Source: Candidatus Avisuccinivibrio pullicola (GTDB lineage Bacteria > Pseudomonadota > Gammaproteobacteria > Enterobacterales > Succinivibrionaceae). Taken from it: DNA of 47,384 nucleotides. The notes below the pieces were generated by a model, which saw nothing but the letters and a program-made list of their open reading frames with translations, had not been told where the DNA came from and did not search any database. Numbering within the stretch: position 1 is the stretch's first letter; the number at the start of each line of letters is the position of its first letter. This document shows positions 26,006 to 33,320 of the stretch, one piece after another. A program made the translations under genes and the position numbers. The stretch covers positions 1-47,384 of the forward strand of contig DVOQ01000040.1 in NCBI GenBank assembly GCA_018713485.1. The letters are read 5' to 3'.

Positions 26006-26860
26006 TCAGGCCAGTTCCTCGGCGTTAAAACCCAGGCTTAAGAGCTCTTCGTTGCCGATACCGACTCCCTTAAGATCAGCTGCCGTATAGCCTAAGGCAC
26101 GGAACTGCACTGCGTTCAGTCCCTGGGCAATGAGATCCTGCAGGGTATAGCCGAGGCTTTCGAGTTTTTCACGGTTAAGGGGGATATCATTGACAAGCTC
26201 GGAGACGGAGATTTCCAGATCATCAAATTCCTGCTTGCCGCAACCGCCGTCCATGAGCTCCTGTAAGGTGAGATTTAATGCCTCGAGCTTTCTTACCGTG
26301 GCACCGGCGTCCACTACGTCCTTAATGGAGTAGCCGAGGGAGAGAATGTCCTTGACATAAAAGAGCTGCTCCAGAAAATCTTCGGCGGTGATGCCGTAGT
26401 GCTCGAAATCCTTTTTGACAAAGCCCGCCTCAATGAGCTCGGGCAGGGTAATGCCCATATTGATGAGATCGGCCCGTTTGAAGTCTTTCTGTACGTATTT
26501 GAAGTCATCGAGGGTAAAGCCCATGTCAAGGAAAGCGTCCTTGGGCAGGCCCGCGTCAATGAGATCCTTGAGGCAGAAGCCCATGTCCTCAAAGTGCTTC
26601 TTGTTGATTTCGCAGGCCACCACATCACTGATGGTGTAGCCTAAACGTTCCAGCTCCGGCCGCATGACGTGTGCGCTGCGGTAGAGATTAAAGGCGTTCA
26701 CGCCTAGACGGTCAAAATGTTCCTTGGTAAAACCCGCGGCTACCATGTCGGACAGGGAGATCCCCGCGTGACGCAGATCGCGGTCACGGATCCCGAAAAG
26801 CACCATGTCCTTCAGGGAACGCCCGAAAATCTGCTCGAAGTCCTCAATTTCAAAACGCAT
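26006..26860 (-). CDS. Protein of about fourteen 20-residue helical repeats
   Basis: 284 residues, family not recognised. Almost the whole chain is built from a 20-21 residue unit of the form LGYTLxDLIxAG-xxKxxFxx, alternating 11- and 9-residue helices: for example MGFCLKDLIDA with GLPKDAFLD, LGYSIKDVVDA with GATVRKLEA, and LGYTLQDLIAQ with GLNAVQFRA. Units are diverged, so the array is old. The pattern predicts a soluble helical solenoid suited to protein binding; there is no signal peptide or membrane segment. GAGGTG precedes the ATG. The gene is flanked by the two small RNA genes, B starting on the opposite strand upstream and A on the opposite strand downstream. Confidence 0.82.
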   Translation of the reverse strand: MRFEIEDFEQIFGRSLKDMVLFGIRDRDLRHAGISLSDMVAAGFTKEHFDRLGVNAFNLYRSAHVMRPELERLGYTISDVVACEINKKHFEDMGFCLKDLIDAGLPKDAFLDMGFTLDDFKYVQKDFKRADLINMGITLPELIEAGFVKKDFEHYGITAEDFLEQLFYVKDILSLGYSIKDVVDAGATVRKLEALNLTLQELMDGGCGKQEFDDLEISVSELVNDIPLNREKLESLGYTLQDLIAQGLNAVQFRALGYTAADLKGVGIGNEELLSLGFNAEELA

Positions 26861-27142
26861 TGACTTGACACCTCAGTAACGAAGTTTGCACTCCATGCCT
26901 CATTGTATATGGGCAGGAAGGATATAGGGCAGGCGTTTGCTTAAAATTGAAGCTCTGCCGCAAAATTAGACGTTTTCCAGAAAAATTACGGTTACGTGGA
27001 GCAGAGCGCTTTCCGGAATAAAGATCAGGCTGCAGCTTTACGAAAGTGTGGGATGAACCACAAAACACCGGCGGTGGAAAGCGTGTTTACATACTAAAAA
27101 CCTATTTGTGTATAGTAAAGAGAAAAAATTTTTAAAAAATAT

Positions 27143-27170
27143 TTGACACATATCACAGAGTTTGTATAAT
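27143..27170 (+). promoter_or_regulatory. Promoter of small RNA B
   Basis: Consensus TTGACA and TATAAT with a 16-base spacer, preceded by AAAAAATTTTTAAAAAAT. A CRP-like palindrome TTTGA-CACATA-TCACA (27142-27157) matches TGTGA-N6-TCACA in nine of ten positions and covers the -35. Strength should be high unless a regulator occupies that site. Confidence 0.85.
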
Positions 27171-27176
27171 ACAGAC

Positions 27177-27237
27177 ACTCCTTATGTTTGTTTGATTGTT
27201 GCCCTCGGGAACCTCAGTTCCCGAGGGTTTTCTTTTT
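27177..27237 (+). ncRNA. Small RNA B (paired with A)
   Basis: Predicted transcript of about 60 nucleotides. Its first 20 bases (27177-27196) equal those of RNA A, followed by a different terminator: a perfect 11-bp stem CCCTCGGGAAC/GTTCCCGAGGG (27202-27227, loop CTCA) and TTTTCTTTTT. Homology with A extends upstream through promoter and A-tract and stops at the terminator stem, which shows duplication with selection on promoter and 5' end. dolP, 115 bases downstream, has its own -10-like TATAAT (27303-27308), so B is more likely a free RNA than a dolP leader. Confidence 0.8.
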
Positions 27238-27351
27238 CCAGGGCTCCGCTTTTCCTTCACATCAGCTTTAGGTTAAAAACTGCTAAGCCGTCCCGTTTTG
27301 GGTATAATTTCAATGAAATTAACGGGAAAAGGAGGCCTTCGCGGCAATACT

Positions 27352-28143
27352 ATGAATAAGCTTTCCGCTCTTGTACTCTGCTCTGTAATGGGAGCAACAC
27401 TTTCGGTAACCTCAGGCTGCGCCGCGCTGGTGGCCGGAGCTGCCGGTGCCGGTGCCGGCGTGGCGATAGGCTCGGATTCCCGCACCTTTGAAAATATGGT
27501 TTATGACGAGAATATTGAGCAGGCCGGCAACGACGTGCTCAGCTCCAACAAGATCCTCTCCAAGTCCGAGGTCTTTAACGTCACGATTTACTCCATGTCA
27601 GGCAACGTGCTCTTAGTCGGTCAGACTACCAATTCCGATTACCTCAAGTGGTGTGTCGATCAGATCTCGCGCTTAAATTACGTGCGCAAGGTCTACAATT
27701 ATGTGCAGATTAAGGCTCCGGTAAGTGCCACACAGGTGGCCTCCGACTCCTATCTGACCTCGCAGATCAAGGCCAAGCTGCTCTTTTCGGATAATATCCG
27801 CTCCAACCGCTTTAAGGTCGTAACCGAGGACAGTGAGGTGTTCCTCATGGGCCTTGTCACAGAGGATGAGGCCAAACGCGCCGTCAATCAGGTACTGACC
27901 TTTAAGGGCGTGAAGAAGGTTTATACCATTTTCGATTACATCACCGATCAGGCCAATTTAAAGGAAACGGGTTACGTGACCACCGATCGTATCAAGATTG
28001 AGCGCGCCGCTCCCTCCGGGGGCACGGTGTCTCCGTCCTCAACTTATGTCGCACCCGTGGATAACAGTGCCAACGGCGGGGCCATGATTGTTGAGGACAG
28101 CGATCTGCTCGCCCCCGCTCCGGCCCTGGAGTCCGGCTACTAA
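27352..28143 (+). CDS. dolP: Dual-BON-domain outer-membrane lipoprotein DolP
   Basis: 263 residues. A signal peptide ends at TSGC (Cys near residue 23), then a Gly/Ala stretch (AGAAGAGAGVAIGSDSRTF) and two BON domains: VFNVTIYSMSGNVLLVGQT to about residue 120, and FKVVTEDSEVFLMGLVTEDEAKRAV to about 210. The GLVTEDEAK segment is close to E. coli DolP (YraP), which binds anionic phospholipid and supports outer-membrane integrity. A tail of about 50 residues is extra. The ATG at 27352 gives the lipoprotein N-terminus; its only clear ribosome site (AAAGGAGG, 27328-27335) is unusually far, about 16 bases away. Confidence 0.9.
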   Translation: MNKLSALVLCSVMGATLSVTSGCAALVAGAAGAGAGVAIGSDSRTFENMVYDENIEQAGNDVLSSNKILSKSEVFNVTIYSMSGNVLLVGQTTNSDYLKWCVDQISRLNYVRKVYNYVQIKAPVSATQVASDSYLTSQIKAKLLFSDNIRSNRFKVVTEDSEVFLMGLVTEDEAKRAVNQVLTFKGVKKVYTIFDYITDQANLKETGYVTTDRIKIERAAPSGGTVSPSSTYVAPVDNSANGGAMIVEDSDLLAPAPALESGY

Positions 28144-28152
28144 GGTCGCGCA

Positions 28153-29760
28153 ATGCCCAAGACCTCGCTGTATTTCCTTGACGTGTATGTCCCCAATGAA
28201 GGGGACATGGATACGGCGCTGGAGATCGGTGTGCTTCACTATGACGGGGAGCACCGGCCGCAGGTCTACCTGCATACCTTTCTGCGCCCCGTGATCGTCA
28301 GCCGCGTGCGCTGGTCCAATGCCTTAGGTCAGGGAATTACGCGCGCGCTCATCACCGAGGATCACAGCCTGCCGACTTTAAAGGAAATCATCGCCTGCGG
28401 TTTTTTAAAGGGCAAGACGGTGGTGTGTCTCAATCCAGAGCTCGAACCCTGCCGCTCCCTGACCGAGGGCAGCCGTACCCACGGACTGATTGCCCTGTGG
28501 CAGGATACTTTTAAGGATCAGGAAGAGATCTTAAAGCTCCTGCGGCCCTCGCAGATGCTCGAATACCTGCATCTGCCGGTGCAGGACGAGAGCAATGCGC
28601 GTTATACCCCGCTTCTGACGCGGCTGCATTCGCTGATTGCGGTGTGGGAGTTCCTGGACGCGTGCAAGTTAAATCCGCGCCTTAAGAGTCAGCAGGGTCA
28701 GAGTCAGCTGCCCTTAAGTACCGTCTGGCCGCTGCCGGTGCATGCGGGTAACCCGCTTCTGAGACCCCTGCACGGCTTTGAAGAGATCCCGCGTGAGGAA
28801 CTGCGTTCCTTTTTCTCGGACGCACTGCCGGATTTCGTTAACTGGTACGAGCTGAAGATTTTCTCGCATGACTGGGTGTTTAAGCGCAAGAACGGTGCCA
28901 GCATCGATATTCTTAACGGCAAGAAGTCCATGTGCGATTATATCTTCAGCCGCGTCTTTGATTTTCAGATGCAGCTGTGGGTGCTCATCTTCTATGCCCT
29001 CTATGATCGCAAGACCGACTATGCCCGTGAAATCGCCCTAAGTCAGGGCACGGCGCATAAGCTCTCGGACGCGGTGCGCGAGGATTTTGCGGGCTTTCTC
29101 ATTTCGCATTTAGAGGATTTTCTGCAGCGCGATCAGAAGCGCAATATCATCAGGGCCATGGTGCGTCAGACCTTAAAGGATAAGAACAGCGAGAGTTATG
29201 AGGATTATTCCTTTGAGGCCATGCAGAAAAGCGACAGCGGTTCCTGTGTCTTTTACAGCTATGGTCCCGAGGCCGGCGGCAGCCGCTGCATGCTGGAGAT
29301 CCGCCGCCGCGGCGGGGATGACATTCTCTACCGCGAATACATCATTGCCGGCAGGGACGGGGAGCGCATGACCGCCGCTGATTTTGTCAATCAGGCCTTC
29401 AGGAACTTCATGCTGGAGGTGCAGGAGCCGCTGTCCCCGATCTGGATCCCCCGCCAGCTGCAGGCGTGGATACAGTACATCACGGGTTTTGCGTGGAATG
29501 ATCTGATCCGCGCTCCCTCGGCTATGGAAGAGGAAAACCTGACCCGTGCGCGCAGTTTCTTAAAGGAACTCCTGGAAACTGAGACGCTGCCTTACAGGCA
29601 GCGGCTGCGTGCCGATCTCACGGAAGTGGTCAACGCGGTCAACGCCCACCTTCATCCGAGGGAGGACTTTGTCACTACCTTTACCTTCCAGGGAATTTCC
29701 GTGAAGGTTGTCTCAAAGCGTGATCGCGTTTCGTTCCTCAATCGCCTCCTGAACTTTTAG
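28153..29760 (+). CDS. Large protein with degenerate DnaQ-like N-terminal domain
   Basis: 535 residues, soluble, not a family I can name. Residues 1-110 follow the DnaQ/exonuclease order: LYFLDVYVPN, LEIGVLHYDG, HTFLRPVIV, QGITRALI, and GKTVVCLNPELEP. In active DEDD exonucleases these would be DxE, EIG, the GIT loop and HNAxFD; here the first Asp remains but the Glu is Tyr and HNAxFD is LNPELEP, so nuclease activity is doubtful. The remaining 420 residues are unfamiliar, mixed helical, with aromatic-rich parts (LPDFVNWYELKIFSHDWVFK). It begins nine bases after dolP, and its stop abuts the stop of convergent mepA with no space for a terminator. Confidence 0.55.
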   Translation: MPKTSLYFLDVYVPNEGDMDTALEIGVLHYDGEHRPQVYLHTFLRPVIVSRVRWSNALGQGITRALITEDHSLPTLKEIIACGFLKGKTVVCLNPELEPCRSLTEGSRTHGLIALWQDTFKDQEEILKLLRPSQMLEYLHLPVQDESNARYTPLLTRLHSLIAVWEFLDACKLNPRLKSQQGQSQLPLSTVWPLPVHAGNPLLRPLHGFEEIPREELRSFFSDALPDFVNWYELKIFSHDWVFKRKNGASIDILNGKKSMCDYIFSRVFDFQMQLWVLIFYALYDRKTDYAREIALSQGTAHKLSDAVREDFAGFLISHLEDFLQRDQKRNIIRAMVRQTLKDKNSESYEDYSFEAMQKSDSGSCVFYSYGPEAGGSRCMLEIRRRGGDDILYREYIIAGRDGERMTAADFVNQAFRNFMLEVQEPLSPIWIPRQLQAWIQYITGFAWNDLIRAPSAMEEENLTRARSFLKELLETETLPYRQRLRADLTEVVNAVNAHLHPREDFVTTFTFQGISVKVVSKRDRVSFLNRLLNF

Positions 29761-30576
29761 CTAACGGGAATTGAGCTTTAAAAGCGCCTCACACTGCGCT
29801 GGCAGCATGGGTTTTGCCTTTTTTGCTGCCACCGGCTTTTTACCCGGTGCGGGCTTTGCCGGGGGCAGGAACCAGCTTGCCACTTCATAGCCGCAGCCGT
29901 CTCCCTGAGGAACCGGAGACTGCGGTACGCAGTAGGGACTGTCGGGCGGACAGGCAAGGCGCACGTGCATATGGGCGCGGTGGGCAAACCACGGACGTAC
30001 CACTCTCAGCCAGCTGCGATCCTGCCCCGCATACAGTTTGCAGAGATGTTCCTTGATGCGGGGATTGACGAAAATGCGCTCTACGCGCGGATCGTCTGCA
30101 GCAAGGCGGATATAGGTGGCAATCTCCCCTGTAAAACGCGCGTTGGGTCCCTTAGAGGTCACGATATTGTGGCTCTGAGGATGGCGCAGCTCCCTTGCGG
30201 TCAGGCGCGGGGAAGCAAATTCGAGGGGCAGATCGACATCAAGGCCGATACTGTGCGAGGCATGCGAGGATTTAGGGCCATAGGGGCCTCCATAGCGAAA
30301 GGACAGATCGCCGATGAGAAGCGGGGGCAGTCCCGCCTCTTTGCTCCTCTCTATCAGCCCCTTAAGATAGGAGAGCATCGAGGGATGGGCGAAATTGCGT
30401 CCCTCTCCCCAGATCTGTACCTGATAGTCGGGGCTGTCAAGGGGCAGCTCCACGCTCCCTGTAAGGCAGCCTGCCTGATAGGTACCGTAGATCTGAGAGC
30501 CGCTTTCCGCGCTGAAAGCGGCTCTGAAGAGGGATAAAAGCGCTAAGGTAAGTACTGCTCTGTAAAGGACACGCAT
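29761..30576 (-). CDS. mepA: Penicillin-insensitive murein endopeptidase MepA
   Basis: 271 residues with a signal peptide (AVLTLALLSLFRAAFSA). The LAS-type metallopeptidase residues appear as SHxSHSIGLDVDL-like SHASHSIGLDVD and HAHMHVRL, with SFRYGGPYGPKSSHASH upstream and paired Cys residues in the C-terminal part (CPPDSPYC). MepA cuts D-Ala-meso-DAP cross-links in periplasmic peptidoglycan. A basic Lys/Pro/Ala linker (PAKPAPGKKPVAAKKAK) follows the catalytic domain. Confidence 0.95.
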   Translation of the reverse strand: MRVLYRAVLTLALLSLFRAAFSAESGSQIYGTYQAGCLTGSVELPLDSPDYQVQIWGEGRNFAHPSMLSYLKGLIERSKEAGLPPLLIGDLSFRYGGPYGPKSSHASHSIGLDVDLPLEFASPRLTARELRHPQSHNIVTSKGPNARFTGEIATYIRLAADDPRVERIFVNPRIKEHLCKLYAGQDRSWLRVVRPWFAHRAHMHVRLACPPDSPYCVPQSPVPQGDGCGYEVASWFLPPAKPAPGKKPVAAKKAKPMLPAQCEALLKLNSR

Positions 30577-30653
30577 CAGTTACTCCGCGATGAGGCTTGC
30601 ACCTTCTTTTGCAACTTGTACAATTGTAATGGTGATCTGGAAGCGAGGTAAAT

Positions 30654-31688
30654 TTGAATCCTGAATTTTTTAAGGACCGCCTGCTGCGGCCCGTTTTAGC
30701 CTTATATTCACGTGCGTTTTATCTCCGGGTGCTCTTTGCCCTGCGCGGGTGGGGCTTTGCCTATCTTGTCAGCCTTGCCATGGTGCTCGCCCTGCCCATT
30801 ACCTACCGTGTAACTGCGGTCGTTGATTTATTAAAAAGCTTTGAGCTGACCTCGCTTGTCGCGCAGATCCCCCCTTCCTATATGAGTGAGGCGGGCATTC
30901 TAAGCCCCAAGACGGATACCGTCTTTGCCGAGATCCGCAATCCGGACGGCGAACTCATTATCGTCTACAATCCCACCGACAGGATGCTCGGATCTGAGTA
31001 CGACAGGGTACCGGTGATCCTTACGGCACGTGATTTACTCCTGAGGGTGGAGGAAAACGGTCAGTTGTCCTCGCAGAGCCTGCCCTGGACTATGATCTTT
31101 GAGGGCAGTGCCGGGGATTTTGAGCCGCTGCAGGCTGCCTCGGTCTTTGACAGGGCCCTGAATTCCCCTGCCATCGTCTTTTACCTGGGAGCCGTCATCT
31201 ATCTGGTGATGGCCGTCTTCATTAACTGGGTGGTCATTGCCGCGATCGGCCGCCTTTCCATGTACTATATCTCGCGTATCCGCATCTGCTTCCGTGACGC
31301 GCTGCGCCTTTCTGCCTACGCCAACACCTTCTTGCTCATTCTCATCACGGTCAACTTCTTTGTGCACCTGCCCTTTGACATCACGGTGCTCTTTCTGGTG
31401 CCCATCGCCTATATCCTGGTTCTGGGCCGCCTGATGCGCTCCATGGTGCAGCAGCATGGCCTTGAGGCCTTCACCGCCGCGATCAATGCCGCCTTAAAAC
31501 GTGATGCACTGAAAACCCCGCTTCGTCCCGCGGACTTCACTGTCTCCGGACAGGAAAAGGCGCAGCCGCAGGGTTTTGAGGCGCAGCAGGGACTATCCGG
31601 CATGCCGGAGGTCAACCCTGCAGACACGGTTAAGGCACAGCGTTACCGTCCTGAAACTAATGTGCAGGATGGCAAGTTCATGCCCTGA
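30654..31688 (+). CDS. DUF1189-family membrane protein
   Basis: 344 residues with one N-terminal membrane helix (about 33-52), an extracytoplasmic domain to about 175, and four or so C-terminal membrane segments, then a polar tail of about 60 residues. FYLRVLFALRGWGFAYLVSLAMVLALP, LVAQIPP, AEIRNPDGELIIVYNP and LPWTMIFEG resemble DUF1189 proteins, whose function is unknown. The start is TTG at 30654 with GAGGT five bases upstream. It is 21 bases before the DUF1036 gene with no terminator between, so they are probably co-transcribed. Confidence 0.65.
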   Translation: MNPEFFKDRLLRPVLALYSRAFYLRVLFALRGWGFAYLVSLAMVLALPITYRVTAVVDLLKSFELTSLVAQIPPSYMSEAGILSPKTDTVFAEIRNPDGELIIVYNPTDRMLGSEYDRVPVILTARDLLLRVEENGQLSSQSLPWTMIFEGSAGDFEPLQAASVFDRALNSPAIVFYLGAVIYLVMAVFINWVVIAAIGRLSMYYISRIRICFRDALRLSAYANTFLLILITVNFFVHLPFDITVLFLVPIAYILVLGRLMRSMVQQHGLEAFTAAINAALKRDALKTPLRPADFTVSGQEKAQPQGFEAQQGLSGMPEVNPADTVKAQRYRPETNVQDGKFMP

Positions 31689-31709
31689 GTTTTTAGTTAA
31701 GGAGTAATT

Positions 31710-32117
31710 ATGTTGAAATACGCAGCTTTTACCGCCCTTGCCGTGAGCGGTCTTCTGTCCCTGAATGCTCAGGCTCTGGATGTCACGGTCAATAACACCA
31801 CGGAAGAGACGGCCTCGTTTGCCTTCTCCTACCTTGATAAGGATTCCGGGGAATGGATGGTGGACGGCTGGTATAACGTCGCCGGGGGCAAGAAGGAGAG
31901 CATCGCTCTTAATACGGTGAATACCGTCTACTATCTTTACGCGGAGCTGAAGAACGGTTCGCGCATCGAGGCCGCCTCTGGGCAGGGCGCGGAGCTGTCC
32001 GTTTTTGACGGGGCCTTTGTCTACGCGCAGAAGAAATTGCCCGCAGGCGAGGGAGAGACGGTGCGTTTCGTGCGCGCTCAGTCCCGCGATAACGTCGCTA
32101 CCATCAATCTTAACTAA
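31710..32117 (+). CDS. Secreted DUF1036-like protein
   Basis: 135 residues. A signal peptide (YAAFTALAVSGLLSLNAQALD, cleavage near AQA) is followed by a small beta-rich domain: VTVNNTTEETASFAFSYLD, WMVDGWYNVAGGKK and YYLYAELKNG. This resembles DUF1036, a periplasmic domain of unknown role; the family's usual Cys residues are absent here. AAGGAG lies six bases before the ATG. Its leader contains TAAGGAGT (31698-31705), perfectly complementary to the 5' end of small RNAs A and B. Confidence 0.6.
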   Translation: MLKYAAFTALAVSGLLSLNAQALDVTVNNTTEETASFAFSYLDKDSGEWMVDGWYNVAGGKKESIALNTVNTVYYLYAELKNGSRIEAASGQGAELSVFDGAFVYAQKKLPAGEGETVRFVRAQSRDNVATINLN

Positions 32118-32130
32118 GCGCTGCGGTAAG

Positions 32131-32172
32131 GAAAAAAGTTGGGACTCACCCCGCGAAAAGCCGGGGAGAGCC
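32131..32172 (-). terminator. Probable terminator of the MYG1-family gene
   Basis: On the minus strand, CCCCG/CGGGG extends through a T-T mismatch to CTC/GAG, followed by CAACTTTTTT. It lies just past the stop of the MYG1-family gene. Confidence 0.5.
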
Positions 32173-32177
32173 TTCTC

Positions 32178-33164
32178 TCAGGCGAAGTGGCGATCGCCTT
32201 TTTCAATCCAGAGCCTTGCCATGTGCAGGGCCTCCTCATAAGTGAGGGTGCCCCCGGTGAAGCCCGAGCGGTGCACGAAGATGGCGTCTTTAAGTCCCGA
32301 GACGGCGTCCAGTTCCTCGAAGTTAAGTCCGCACCAGCTTTTCGGGGCCGTGATCTTGTTCTTAAAGCGCTCGGAGCGCGAGAGGGGGAGGGCCTGGACA
32401 CGCCAGCCGCGCTTGCGATCGGGATAGACGGCCAGCAGGCATTTGTCAAAGAGTTCAAAGTGCTCGCGGATGGCTGAAGACCAGGGGAGCCGGTCGTGCA
32501 TGATGAGGATTTCCCCGCCGTCATAGGCTTCCAGAACCTTAGCGATGCCCATTTCGGTATAGATGGCGTTGACGGCTGCGTTCTGAATGAAGGCGCGCAG
32601 CATCTTCACGGTGTAGAAGAAAGCCTTGTTCTGGCCGTCAGCGCTGATATTGGGCAGATTCATCATCGCCACGAGGTAGGGGATGGAAGGTTCGTTCTGA
32701 TAGAAGATATTGAGCTCGTCAAAGACCCGCTTGCCCTCCCCGGGCTCAGGATGCACCAGATCGTCAAGATAATAGTTGAGCTGTCCGTTGTCATTGAGAT
32801 CGACGGCAATCATGATCTCGCGGTCAATGCGCTCGAAGGCGCGTTCGAGCACCTGATCGGGGGTATCGTTCAGGCGGTAATTGTCGCGGATTTTGCGCAT
32901 ATACCCGTGACCGTAGTGCAGCCACATGAGACCTGCCGTGGCGTAGCGCACGCCATTGTCACGCGCGAGCGTGAAGTCAGGGCTGTGGTGATCAAAATGC
33001 CGCTCGTCGTTAAGGCCGGAGACGTCAATGATGAGATCGGCTTTCTCCATCTCCGTCTCGTCACGGGTGCGGATAATGGGGGCGTGCTCAAAAACAGTGG
33101 TCAGTACCGCGCAGGCTACGGCCTCGTCGGCGTGAAATGAACCGTCATGGGTGGCTATGATCAT
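32178..33164 (-). CDS. MYG1/UPF0160-family metal-dependent hydrolase
   Basis: 328 residues. The N-terminal THDGSFHADEAVACAVL, ADLIIDVSG and FDHHSPDF are the DHH-like metal-binding motifs of the MYG1 family; eukaryotic MYG1 is a 3'-5' RNA exonuclease, while bacterial members are uncharacterised. Later segments ILIMHDRLPW, VYPDRKRGWRVQALPL and FVHRSGFTGG are also typical. The ATG at 33164 has AAGGAG seven bases upstream and replaces a longer in-frame start. Its leader also contains TAAGGAGT, complementary to the small-RNA 5' end. Confidence 0.87.
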   Translation of the reverse strand: MIIATHDGSFHADEAVACAVLTTVFEHAPIIRTRDETEMEKADLIIDVSGLNDERHFDHHSPDFTLARDNGVRYATAGLMWLHYGHGYMRKIRDNYRLNDTPDQVLERAFERIDREIMIAVDLNDNGQLNYYLDDLVHPEPGEGKRVFDELNIFYQNEPSIPYLVAMMNLPNISADGQNKAFFYTVKMLRAFIQNAAVNAIYTEMGIAKVLEAYDGGEILIMHDRLPWSSAIREHFELFDKCLLAVYPDRKRGWRVQALPLSRSERFKNKITAPKSWCGLNFEELDAVSGLKDAIFVHRSGFTGGTLTYEEALHMARLWIEKGDRHFA

Positions 33165-33320
33165 GAAAAACTCCTTAGAAGCAGCAAATTCTAGCATGTA
33201 TTGAGCTAACTGCTGCAAAAGAGATCATGTTCCCTGACTGGCAGCCGGGGAAGGCAGGTGCGGGGGATGCCAGGCGGGGAGCTATCTGCTACAATCCGCG
33301 CAAAAATCATGAGGTATGAC

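Noticed and set aside
27177-27351. Small RNA B as the 5' leader or attenuator of dolP
   Set aside because: The same promoter-seed-terminator unit occurs at 25859 with no gene in the same direction downstream, and dolP has its own -10-like element.
32496-33140. A 214-codon plus-strand frame opposite the MYG1-family gene
   Set aside because: No motif, no ribosome site, and the minus-strand gene carries unmistakable metal-binding motifs.
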